Shown piece after piece: positions 1-11,037 of a DNA stretch of 64,000 nt. The stretch spans positions 1-64,000 of the forward strand of contig JABSSW010000037.1 in assembly GCA_018902385.1 (NCBI GenBank), read 5' to 3'. This DNA is from Physcia stellaris (taxonomy: Eukaryota > Ascomycota > Lecanoromycetes > Caliciales > Physciaceae). The notes beneath the pieces were generated by a model. That model was not told the DNA's origin. It did no database searches and saw only the letters and a list, made by a program, of their open reading frames with translations. A program made the translations under genes and the position numbers. The first letter of the stretch is position 1, and every line of letters starts with the position of its first letter.

Positions 1-566
1 GAAATTGATTTTACAATCGTTAAGCGTTTTCGTTATTTTGATTTCATTGAAATCGAAACACGACAAGAATCGATACAAATTTTATGAAATTGAAAATTAA
101 TCGAAAAACGAATTAAAAATACAACAAAATTTTCGTAATTCAATATATCGAATGAATCGACTATGAATCGAAATATGACGAATGACGATTAGTTTTCGAA
201 TTACAAAATTTTCAAAATTTCATCAACAATACGAATTCAAACATTCGCAAACATCGATTATCAACGACAAACGAAAAACGAAAAAATAAATTGATGCATA
301 ATATGATTACGCATGATGATAAAACATGAAATTCAATGAAAACATTGATTTTTTTTTTGATTGACAGATTGTTATGACACAAAAAAATCAAATTAAATGA
401 TATGAATTTAAATCAAATATTTTGACATGATTTTTGACAAAAATCTTGTCGTCAGTTCATATTAAATGAATGATAATCAAACAATTGATTCGCAATTACT
501 GTACATAAATTGACATTTTGTCGTTCATAATTTTTAAATCAATCAATTCACACATTACGCATAACA
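1..566 (+). mobile_element. Ty3/Gypsy retrotransposon fossil, 3' end only
   Basis: This is the 3' internal end plus one LTR of a Ty3/Gypsy element that enters from beyond the left edge of the window. Positions 1 to about 200 match, in the opposite orientation, the post-integrase end of the element at 38346-45800 (around 38.7-38.96 kb), and 370-566 match its LTR. It is therefore another insertion of the same family, on the plus strand. It is broken and heavily C-to-T mutated, with many breaks. It is an old or fast-decayed copy; the age cannot be read from divergence because the mutation process is directed. The 5' part lies outside the window. Confidence 0.85.
370..566 (+). repeat. LTR of the left Gypsy copy
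   Basis: A 197-base LTR starts TGTTATGACAC and ends CATAACA. It aligns along its whole length with the reverse complements of the LTRs at 38346-38539 and 45607-45800; the differences are mostly transitions plus a few bases of length change near the start. Confidence 0.85.
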
Positions 567-2331
567 ATTTACGACGTCAAAAATATAATTTTAAGAATTG
601 ATGTTGAACATCAATAACAACGAAAAAAATCGACGTGTTTGATATGTTACAAATATTAATCGTGTTCATAAAACAAAAAAAACGAAAAAAAAAAAAAAAT
701 GATCGATTCGATCGAAATGTTTTGCCGAAAAATGATTCGAAAATTTAATTATACATTGAAAAACAATATTGATCAATAATTTAATGTTTTGTACAAATAT
801 ATGAAAAATTGAAAATGTAAAACAAATTGAAAAAAATTTCAAAAATACGCATCATTTTATCGAAAAAATATTTCGATGTATTTTCGATTGACAAAAAATT
901 GAACGAACGTCGATACGATTTTTTGTATGAATTTAAAAACACGAATCAAACAATTTTATACGAAACGACGAATTTTATTCATTAAATAAAAAATGATAAA
1001 TTGTTCGAATTTGATTTTGACTATTAAAAATTCGCGAAATTTTCGAAACAATTTTGACTCGACAAAATACATTGAAACGTTGATTTTTTTGTTACGAATG
1101 CGTAATAAAATTCAAATCAATTCAATTCACGACATGATAAAAATAAAAATGACATCAAAATGTTGGAAATTAATCGACGATTTTTAGAAAATCGACAATT
1201 TTACGTTTTGTTTTCATTAATTCGAAATGTTCATGTAATTTCGAAAACAAAAAACATCGACGACATTGATTATATCAACAATATAATCGATTGAAATTAA
1301 TTTCAAAATTGTACAATAAAAATTACATGAATAATGACATGAAATTCGCGAAACAATATAAAACGACAACAAAGAAAAATCAATCGATGTCGTCGATTAT
1401 GAAAAAACGAAAATAACGCAAAAACGATCGTATCGACAGATGAAAAACAACGAAATTGTTTAAATTATTAAATAAATGAAATTTTGTTTCTGTATAAATT
1501 TGATGTTGAAAAAGAATTTTTATTTGTAAATTTTCGATATCGAAAAGCAAATAAATAATCGAATTTCGCGAATATGCGATGAAAATATTCGATGATTTCG
1601 AATTGATTTTGAACGTTCAAATATCAAACAAAACGAATTTTGATTCGCGAATCGATGCGTCGAAATTTTTTTCTCGACGTAATTTTGTTGACGAACGTTA
1701 ACAAAAAATTTCAACATCGTCGATTAAAACAATGAAAAAACAATTTATTTTGACGTGCAAAATTCATTTGTAAATTTCGTTCGATTGATTACGAAAATTC
1801 ATCAAATTCATTTGACATCGTTTCATGACAAAATTGATTGTGATTTGTTTCAAAAAATCTTTGACGATGACAGAATTATTTTTTTGACAAATTTCGCAAA
1901 TAACAAAAATATAATTGATTTTCGCTTGCGAAACATCGTAATATTTGTCGCGTATGATCGATCAAATTCGATTTCGATCAACGTGATTTTGATGTTTGTG
2001 TTCATTCATGACGAATTGATAAATTCATTGAATTTCGACGATTCGTTTGAAATCAAATTTTATTATTTTTTGTCGATTTTGATATTCGAATTCGCGATGA
2101 TGCAATATATTTTGACGAGAAAAAATTTTCGTTTGACGCGACTTTTGAAATTACGTTTCGTTTGATTGAAAATTGCGATTGTCGAATTTTTCAAATAATA
2201 ACAAAAATAAAAAAAATTGAAAATTCAATTTGATTTTGTTGTCATGTTCGCGTAATCACATCGTGATTTCAAATTCGATACGAATGTGAACAATCTCATT
2301 CGAATCAAAAATGTAACAACTGTTTCGACGA

Positions 2332-2391
2332 TCGAAAAATTGAATGATGTTTGAAATTTGTTCGAAAAATTGAATGATATTTGAAATTTGT
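2332..2391. repeat. 30-bp tandem duplication
   Basis: Two adjacent 30-base units (2332-2361 and 2362-2391) begin TCGAAAAATTGAATGAT and differ by one transition (G/A). Confidence 0.8.
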
Positions 2392-2634
2392 TCGAACATT
2401 TTGAATCAAACAGAATAATAGTAACGCGTAAACGTGAATTTGACAATTATCAATCAAATAATCGAAAATCAAATAATCAAAAATGATCGAACATTCGAAA
2501 GTTTCGAAACAAAACGCACATATAAGAAAATTCGTTCATTTTTCAATTATTGTTGTTTGCGTCATTTTTGTTTGTTGTTGTTTCAAAATTTTGTTTGTTA
2601 TCTGTAAAAAATCGCGAAAACGACGAAATATTTT

Positions 2635-2732
2635 GATTTGTCGAAAATTCGAAACGATTTCGAACGTCATGATTGCAAATTGTGATTTGTCGAAAATTCG
2701 AAACGATTTCAAACGTCATGATTGCAAAATTC
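2635..2732. repeat. 49-bp tandem duplication
   Basis: Units 2635-2683 and 2684-2732 both begin GATTTGTCGAAAATTCG and are nearly identical; a third partial unit follows. The duplication lies inside the AT-rich block. Confidence 0.75.
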
Positions 2733-2884
2733 GAAACGACATCAACGATTTCGATTGCAAATTGCAAAATTTTCATGTTTTTTTTGTTTTAATTCGTATG
2801 CGAAATTTTTGCAAAATAAAAGCAACAATAATAAACACGTTGATTTGATAATAAACGAAATGATTTGTCAATGATTTGAATATT

Positions 2885-2972
2885 GATCAATGAACGCGTT
2901 TATTGGTCAATGAACGTTGATTGATAAACGAACGACGTTGATTGATCAATGCTCGTCATTGATCAATGAACG
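2885..2972. repeat. TTGATCAATGAACG-type short repeats
   Basis: Four to five irregular copies of TTGATCAATGAACG or close variants stand at the extreme right edge of the AT-rich block. I see no coding role. Confidence 0.6.
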
Positions 2973-3639
2973 GGTACATTCTTTTCTATTCAACGATCTT
3001 GCTATTTTGCTGATGTTCTTCCGAGTCTGGGTAGTACTAAAACACAGCCTGACCATGGGGTAAAGAGTTAGCATCTCGAGCACGACTGACATTGTAGTAT
3101 TTCAAACATTTGCGGGTCGAGAATCGACAATGAGCAGCCATCCATCAATCATGATTTCGATTGTCTCTTATCAAATGAGTCAAAAATATTCGGTAACAAG
3201 GCCGACCTTGTAAGTCCCAGAAACAAGATCAATATGAGAAGGAAAAACACTAGAGACTATGCAGTCCAACGGTGTTATACACAACCACGGTCTACTTAAA
3301 GCTTGAATCCGAGCGGTATTGACCATTAGTCTGCTACCTGAACTTTGAACTCTGCAAGGACCCATGGAAGAATGGATTTTAGACTTTTCTCGATTTTGAC
3401 TCCCGACGGGCCCTTGTTGGCCGTTGGCCGCAGCCGGAACCATGAATGGTATTGGAGTTGTGACCCAGACATCTGCTTCAATTTTTTTACTCGTATTCTC
3501 TGACCCTCTAATTCTATGTATAGTATCACACATAGACGACTCTCACATTTCTGTTCACCTCATACTAACCGTCAAGCGGCCACCTTCTAAGCTATCACTA
3601 AAATGAAGCACGAATCATCACTAAGTCGGCCATCATCTC

Positions 3640-5110
3640 CCTGCCCCTTGGCTTTTCCAGCTCCTCATCTGTCGAGGATAACGTGTTCAATCCCCCTCAA
3701 TGTGCAACAAGTCCGTCCATCAATCGTACTACACCCACGATAGACAACTGGAACATTCCCACGCCTGACCCGACGCCAAAGAAACCTGCTCGCATCCAAT
3801 TCAACAGAGAACATACCGTTCGAGCAAAGGAAACCGGCTTTGGCGTAGACTGAGTCGCTTCGAAGCTCATATTGCGTTCGCCGAGAAAGTCGCTACAGCT
3901 GGGACGCCAGCGTATCAAAGAATTCGCGAAGAGTATCCTTAAAAGAGCATTTGTGAGTTGCGAAATCAACCGAACGAAAATAACAAAGATTCAGCCTGAG
4001 ACCTTCGAGGCTATCGATCTTGATGAACCTGTTGATTACAATCGGAATATCAGCTCTAAATGTTACCTTGATGGATACAAATACTCCCAGGGACAAAGTT
4101 TTCATCACGATACTTCTTAACCTCATTCGAGGGCGTAGGCGTAGAGGCGTAGAGAAATTTGTAACAGGACCAAGGGTGAGTTAAAAAAAAAAAAACGGTG
4201 AGCAGCTCAATATCTTTTACTTCCATTTAGCTGAAAATGATCATTCCTGCACCTGTTAGGTCCCGAAACGACGAGTCTCTCATCCTCTGATTCGCGTCCT
4301 TTCTCATGATGACAAGCAATTTAATTCTCGACTTCGCGCTAGAGCATACACGACTCGATCGTCATCGTCATCTTCACAATTAGCTGAGACAATGATTGTT
4401 ACAGTGACGCTGAGTTCGTATCTGCTTGATGCCTACTCGAGATATAGTGAGCAGGACGCTAGACGAATTCTCGACGACGTACATTGAGACTGAGCAGTTG
4501 ACGACGAGTGAGCTGGAGAAAGCTTTGGGTGCGCAGACGATGATTGCGGCTTCCTAATTTCTCTCCGGCCAAATCCAAGTATCAGAACGACATCCTTGAA
4601 GTGGGCTTTGCGAAACTGTTTGACGCATTGGAACAGTACTGAATGCCGTCTGGCCAAAGGATCTGCAATGGCTGGACCGTGCTGATAGTGCGGGATCATC
4701 GCAGAAGATAGGACGTCCTACATTCTCTGTTGACTTCCTTGCGATAACGGAGTCTTATTCACAGCGTCGAGCTGTCTCAAAAGTATGGGCTCAGACCGGG
4801 CGGATCACAGACGCATGTACCAAGCAATGGGCGCGAACGCTTCAGACTTCGAAGACCACATTGCTTGGCTATCGCACCACGACTCGCCCGAATACCGTGC
4901 AACGATAAAATATGAAAGAGATAAGATCTCAGCCAAGATCACAGACCGAAGTATTCCAAAACAGCTTACCGACGACTCATACGAGTCTACCATTCCACGT
5001 GTCGCAGCTCATGAGGAAATAGCAGCAAGGATTAAGAAGCAAACACGGTCAAAGAGCAAGTCCTTGAAAGTACCATATCAAGACGACCAAAACAGTACAC
5101 CTTAAAGGTA
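3640..5110 (+). pseudogene. decayed protein-coding remnants
   Basis: Base composition is ordinary, but no full gene can be built. Several short plus-strand stretches read like protein in different frames: about 3655-3850 (ending AKETGFGVD before a stop), 3990-4120 (containing ETFEAIDLDEPVDYN), 4440-4550 (containing TEQLTTSELEKALGAQT) and 4785-5105 (containing SDFEDHIAWLSHHDSPEYRA). Frames are broken by stops and shifts, and I found no convincing set of introns that joins them. I do not recognise the family. It may be one or two dead genes beside the mutated block; a live, intron-rich gene is less likely but not excluded. Confidence 0.3.
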
Positions 5111-5971
5111 CAATTCAGTAGACTGGCTTTACCGCCACGACGTGCGAGATGGGTTTCGAAGGTGAGCACCGGGGAGGCTCGGGATGGACATTTCGTTCCT
5201 TTGACGACGTACATGACAAGAGAAGTACAGTCGATCATCAACCGCATCCGGATACGAAGATAAGCTGTGTAGGAATGCAGTGAACTGGGAAGAGGTTGTG
5301 GCGGAAACTCGGATGTTGTAGAGAGAAATTTGAGGGGCTGTGATGCTGCGGACTACCTTATGATACAAGGGGCGGACCCAGAGGAAACCTATTCGAGCCT
5401 GTATGATATCGACACCCTTTTTTCAAATTTTGTTCCACGATCTCAGGATCTTTTTTGCTATCCGCGCTCGTTAATATCGACTTCAATGCTGATATCAGGA
5501 TGTCTAAATGTGGGGCTCGCTCTACTCAACATTCACAATGATAGCGGTTTCGACTCTACATGATCATGCTGGCCAATTGAATTGATATTTGGCATCTAAA
5601 GTTCTGTTCGGCCCACGAAAAGAATAGAAAGGGTTCTCACTGACGAGCGATTCGGCGCTACATCCATTCGCCCCAAGCAAATTTGAATGTGGATCGAGTG
5701 GATCTAGGCCGGATTAGAACTAGGCACACTCCAGATTCGAGATGCTTGGCATGTTGCGTTGTGAATTCAGCTGTCACAATGTCAGATTGCAATTGCATGC
5801 AGCTTTGTTGACGCCTTCGTGATTGGACCTTTTCGAATCCCTTTCTAGCCGAAGATATCTTCCTAAAGTTTCAATGCATCGGAGACGTCTGGATTCGGCT
5901 GAGTCGCGGAGTCGTAACCTCCGTATACTGCTGGCGATCAAGGGTTGAACTACCAGCTCTGAATCGGCATC
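5111..5971. other. intergenic, no gene seen
   Basis: No supported coding region. Around 5415-5480 there is weak resemblance (TTTCAAATTTTGT, then GATCTCAGGATC) to the subterminal right end of Tc1 copy A near 30730-30755. It could be a relic transposon end, but the match is short. The rest is the upstream region of the SCYL2-like gene. Confidence 0.4.
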
Positions 5972-8853
5972 ATGTTCTCCTCAGCACTGAAATCTTTTCA
6001 ATCCAATATATCCGCAAAGTACTCTATTGCGCCCCAGCCTAATTCGGTCTCAGGAGCATGGAAGATCTTTGACGGGAAGAATAAGACATCAGGCAAATCC
6101 GTCTCGATATTCGTCTTCGAGAGGAAATCCCTAGACCCAAACTCTGGGAGTCTTGGAGGAGTTCGCTCGGGCAGTTCTCAGTTGAAGAAGCTTCATGATG
6201 AGGTCATCGCCAGAATCAAGAAAGAATGCAGCTTACTCGCTCGGCTGCGGCACCCGTGTATCTTGGAGCTGGCGGAGCCCATCGAAGATACCCGAAGCGG
6301 AGGATTGATGTTTGCCACCGAACCTGTGACTGCATCTCTAGCTGGCTTGTTGCAAGAGAAGGATGATCAAGAAAGAGCAGGTGGGATTGCTGGCCGACCA
6401 AGTCGCTTTGTGATAGAAGAAGCAGATGGGCAGAGGCGAAGAAGGGAACTTGAGATCGACGAGCTCGAAATACAAAAGGGGCTGCTACAGGTCTCACAGG
6501 GCCTTGAGTTCTTGCACGAATCGGCTGGCCTAGTGCACGGAAACCTGACGCCTGAGGCGATCTACGTCAACGTCAAGGTATGTAGCTTCTGTACCGCTCT
6601 GTATGTCAAAGCCAGGCTTCACAGTCACTCGGAAAGACACCCATACACTCACTTGAAGGACGGATTCTAACGGGTGTATTAGTCCGACTGGAAGATTGCT
6701 GGGTTGGGTTTCGCAGGACCCCCAGACAATTCCAATTCGCAACATACCTTAAGTCCCATTTCACTTTCCGAAGTTCTCTACCACGAGCCTCGATTACCAC
6801 GTTCTCTGCAGCTCAACCTTGATTACACCTCTCCGGACTTTGTCATTGATAGCAATGTTTCTCCGTCTGCGGATATGTTTTCATTGGGCCTTCTTCTACT
6901 TGCTCTGTACAATTCACCTCACACCTCGCCGTTGAAAACGAATTCAAATGTCTCTTCATACAAGAAGATTTTTAATTCTTCCTCTTCTGTGCCCTCATCC
7001 AGCAACAACTTTCTCTGCTCAGGACCCTTGCCTAGGGATCTACTAGCCAGCGTTTTGCCAAGGTTGATTACTAGAAGGCCAGCTCAGCGAATGAACGCTC
7101 GTGAATTCCAGCAATCCCAATTCTTTGACAACATCCTTGTATCAGCCATCCGATTTTTAGACACGCTTCCTGCAAAGACTCCCAACGAGAAGTCTCAGTT
7201 TATGCGAGGTCTGCCAAGAATTCTGAATGACTTCCCAAAGTCCGTGCTCGATAAGAAGGTTCTTCCTGCACTACTTGAAGAGACGAAAGACCGCGAGCTG
7301 CTTTTTCTGATATTGCAGAATGTCTTTAAGATCATTAGAATCCTTCCATCTGCCAAACGTGTATTTCCGGACAAAGTCATTCCACAGTTGAGAGAAGTTT
7401 TTCTTACGTCAAGTGGAAGATCGGTACAGTCCGAGAGAGACACTGCCAAAGAGGCGGGTCTTGTCGTCGTGCTTGAGAACATCGATGTGATCGCTGAGAA
7501 TTCTTCTGGCAAGGAGTTCAAAGACGGTGAATAGACTGATCCTATTCGACGATGCCAGGCTAACAGAAGGTAGACATTCTGCCCATTCTGCAACTGGGCT
7601 TAGAGTCTCCCACTCATTCTATTGTTGACAAGTCCCTTGGTTGTCTACCTACGATCCTCAAAATACTTGACTTCAGTACCATAAAGAACGAAGTTTTTCC
7701 CGTAATAGCCGCTGTGTTCAGCAAAACCAGCAGCCTGGGAATCAAGATTCGTGGGCTTGAAGCCTTCGTGGTCCTCTGTGGCGGGTCTACCTACAGCAAG
7801 GGCGAGCTTGGGGATGATCTTAACGAAAGTGTCAATGGCTCGAAATCGTCCAAGAATGGCCGTAGCACCATCCTCGACAAGTACACTGTCCAGGAAAAGA
7901 TCGTCCCTCTCTTAAAGGTGATGAAGACTAAAGAGCCAGCTGTTATGATGGCCGCTCTTGCAGTGTTTAGACAAGTTGGAAAGATTGCGGACATGGAATT
8001 TCTGGCGATGGATGTCCTTCCGATTTTGTGGAGTTTCAGCCTTGGGCCACTGCTCAATCTTCAGCAATTCGAAGAGTTCATGACGCTGATCAAATCTATT
8101 TCATCGAAGGTCGAGCTGGAACAGACGCGCAAGTTGCGAGACTTGTCTTCGTCCAGCGCCCGTGGGCTTCCGAATAGCTCGCGAGCCAATGATCTCATGA
8201 GCATGGGTTCGACAGCTGCGATGTTCGGAGCTAACGGGACGGAGGACGTCGGCGAGAGTGATTTCGAACGTCTTGTACTAGGACGTGGAGGAGCATCAAA
8301 TGCCACAAGCACCGATATGCTCGGGGCAAGCTTGAAACCACAGCCTCAGCGAGCATCATCGGCTCAAGCACAAACTCCAGTATTCTCATGGTCAACTCCG
8401 ACCATGAGTCCGACGCCTTCTTCGGCGATCGCCGCGACCAGCTTTGCCAATCCTGGCTCACGCGCAATCACACCAGATCACACACTGAGCTCTTTTGCGA
8501 CGCTGAACCCAACGCCTGCAGCGGCAGCACCCCTATCTGGTCAGCCAACAATGAATGGCCTTAACTCATTTGCACCTATGCAGCCAACAGCTCCATCGAC
8601 TTCATCTTGGGGTACTATGAGCACCACTGCGCAGCCACGCCCATCAAACTTCTCAATTGCTCCTCCCTCACAAACTACCAACTCGTTTTCCACTTTCTCT
8701 ATCGCGCCACCGCCTTCACTGAGCCAAAGAAGCAATTCCAATTCGCAATATGTCGGTAGGCAGGGGCTTCACTCCACTGCAAACCAGTCTTCTACAAGGC
8801 CGATGCAGCCTCCAGCTAAAAAGGGTCTGGATGCCTACGAAAGCCTCATTTGA
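5972..8853 (+). CDS. SCYL2-type SCY1-family pseudokinase
   Basis: Probable membrane-traffic scaffold of the SCY1 family (SCYL2/CVAK104 type). Three exons, 5972-6577, 6683-7526 and 7574-8853, give 909 residues. Intron 1 has donor GTATGT and branch TTCTAAC; intron 2 (47 bases) has donor GTGAAT and acceptor GGTAG. An N-terminal kinase-like fold (about 20-300) contains SGAWKIFDGKNK and ARLRHPCILEL. The catalytic loop reads VHGNLTPEAIYVN instead of HRD-type, and the DFG position reads GLGFAG, so it should be catalytically dead. A HEAT-like middle (about 330-600) contains LDFSTIKNEVFP and FSKTSSLGIKIRGLEA, typical of the family. The C-terminal 280 residues are low-complexity Ser/Thr/Pro/Asn/Gln. 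The SCYL2 rather than SCYL1 assignment rests on the N-terminal motif pattern recalled from the family. Confidence 0.88.
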
Positions 8854-9060
8854 CCTGGAAATCATCATCGAACCGACTAGGAACCCTGCACCAAATCGAC
8901 GTCTTTTCCGCACTTAGCGCTGGAGGTAGGACGTCATGCCACATGCCGCCCTGTGGCTTACGTACACTCACCAACCAACACGCAGCCAGCCAGGCCGGAA
9001 TACCAATACACCTGCCCCCAGATCGCTTGACACTGGAGCTCTCCGTGACCTTTCATAACC

Positions 9061-10086
9061 ATGGCATACACTCACGAGAGGCAGATCTACAAGAACGTTG
9101 GCGGCAGCAATGACAAGAATGTTCCATGGTTTACGAAGGACGTCGATGACTCAAACATAGGAAAGGCAGCTCGGGAATTGCTCGAAACGTACAGTGGGAT
9201 CCCAGCTGAACAAGTTCTCGCCCATGTGCTCGCGATTGTAAGGGACAGGCAACCTCCTACGCTATCCCCAACGATTACACCTCCTGCATTTTGTCAATCC
9301 TGCAAATACACCATGCAAAGCAGATTACCCCCTAGCCTCAAGTCCAGTCTAATGAACTAACATTTTCTTCCTCACCAGCGTGATCGCGCGTGGGCCATTC
9401 ACCCTTATCCGTGCATCGGCCAGCTCCGCTTCCTCGACCTCTCGATAACCACCCACGCTCTCTTTAACACCCTCATCTCGCGTCTCCAAAATTCCCAAAC
9501 CCTTCTCGATCTGGGCTGCTGCTTCGGGCAAGACATCCGCGCGCTTGTCGCTGCGGGTGCTCCGGCCTCTAATCTCTACGGCGCAGATCTCCGCCCCGAG
9601 TACACAGATCTCGGCTACGAGCTCTTCAAGGACAGGGATCGAATCAAGGCAAAGTTCTTCAGTGGCGATATCTTCAGCGACTGGGCTCGTGACGAGGGGA
9701 AAGCGTTTGCAAAACTCAGAGGAAATGTGGATATCATCCACGCCGCCTCCCTCTTCCACCTCTTTCCCCTCGAAGACGAAAAGCGCCTCGCTCACAGGCT
9801 CATCACGCTCTTGCGCCCTGTACCCGGCTCCTTGATCTTGGGCCGCCAGGCAGGGAATGTGGTCGCTGGGGATATGGCTTCGCGCAGTGATTCTTCGAGA
9901 ATGGCGTTTCGGCATAATGAAGATAGCTGGCGCGAACTTTGGCAGGGTGTTGGGAGGGAGTCGGGCACGCGGTGGAAGGTGGAGAGCTGTTTGAGGGAAG
10001 TGGAGGGCTGGTCGGTGGGTAGGGGCAGGGCGGAGGGGAGGGGCGAGGGGGATCGGATGATGACGTTTTCGGTGGAGAGGATCTAG
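9061..10086 (+). CDS. SAM-dependent methyltransferase
   Basis: Two exons (9061-9237, 9379-10086) give 294 residues; the intron runs GTAAGG...CACCAG and joins in phase 0 to make the smooth sequence LAHVLAIRDRAWAIHPYPC. A Rossmann methyltransferase motif I, TLLDLGCCFGQD, lies at about residues 100-111, followed by acidic motif II (LYGADLRPEY) and a motif-III-like VDIIHAASLFHLFP. The family is the fungal class I methyltransferases of the trans-aconitate/AusD type, several of which work in secondary metabolism, but no biosynthetic cluster genes surround this one, so the substrate is unknown. The gene lies 207 bases after the SCYL2-like gene in the same direction. Confidence 0.85.
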
Positions 10087-11037
10087 AGAGGGTCCTGGCT
10101 GTGTCTAAGTCTAGTCCATTGAATAATGAGAGGTAAGGAGGCTGTCGGTATACTCCAGGCCTTTAACGTATGAGCTGAAGTATGCTTTGCTACGTCCAGA
10201 CACAGATAAGCTTAAGCCTTAGAGCTAGAGCACGAAAATAGAAAAAGGGACTTCAGAGCTGAGAACGAGACACCTTCTTATTCGACTCTTCCGAGGTGGG
10301 AGAAGACGACGCGAGCCAAAGAACTCCAAAGGGGCGAAGATTTATATTGTTGCTCTGCTCATGAGAAGAACCTACCTCGAACCTTCATTACCTCTCTATC
10401 TCCAGATTTCTATCTTCGAAGTAAGACAGTATTCTCACCTCTGAAAGGGTTAGAAAGGGTCATTTCATGATACAATCTATGCAGCCGATAGGGGCGATGG
10501 TCATGACTTCATGGAAGAAGAGGGGGGGGGGATAAGACGGAGATGAGGATTTCCGGAATCGCCGAACCATGTGCCCCAGAATCGAAGGAAAGATGTTTTA
10601 GTTCATCCCGCTTTTTTGTCAAGGGGATGGTGAGGAGCTCTTGAGTGGTGGAACAATACGTGGAATAATAGGCGAGAGAGGGCGGTGGTAAGGATGTCGA
10701 AGCACTAATCGGTGTTTACCGGAATATCATCCCAATGTTGCAAAGAGTGAACTTTCGAATTGTTGAACTTAAGGTATCGTGAATATGCTAGTAAGAATGC
10801 TGAATCGCTCGCTCGCTTGCTCATCAGGGCTCTTCGTCCTGGAAGGGGTATCATCGTAAAAACCAAACCACCTGCTCTGGGTGTAGCTCCTGCAAACCAC
10901 ACTAAGTAAAGACAAGCCTCCACGGTCAATGGCCCATAAGCCCCACCCCCCCTCGGATATTAACTCCTCAACATGAAAACAGACTTAATTCCATGCTCTG
11001 CGCCGGAAACCCACCTTTATGAACACCGCAGTCTGTC
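10087..11037. other. intergenic between convergent genes
   Basis: About 950 bases separate two converging 3' ends. Only small spurious frames are seen, along with a G-run near 10522-10531. No RNA gene recognised. Confidence 0.5.

Larger units (their letters stand above)
567..2975. other. AT-rich mutated block, no intact gene
   Basis: The stretch is strongly AT-rich. CC/GG is almost absent (one CC near 724; GG only near 2905 and 2971), while CpA, TpG and CpG are common. Short open frames occur, the longest 1755-2165 (136 codons), but they match nothing I recognise and are expected by chance where directed mutation has removed C and G. I read it as decayed repeat DNA of unknown family. It ends abruptly near 2975, where ordinary composition begins. 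Confidence 0.7.

Noticed and set aside
1755-2165. 136-codon open frame as a gene
   Set aside because: Composition is that of the mutated block, no motif is recognisable and neighbouring frames are equally open; loss of C and G makes long frames likely by chance.
1-2975. Canonical CpA-type RIP as the explanation of the AT-rich blocks
   Set aside because: CpA and TpG are abundant and TpA scarce, and copy A/B comparison shows no CpA change in 136 aligned bases.
9349-9915. 188-codon minus-strand frame
   Set aside because: It is the antisense shadow of the methyltransferase exon, which has clear motifs.
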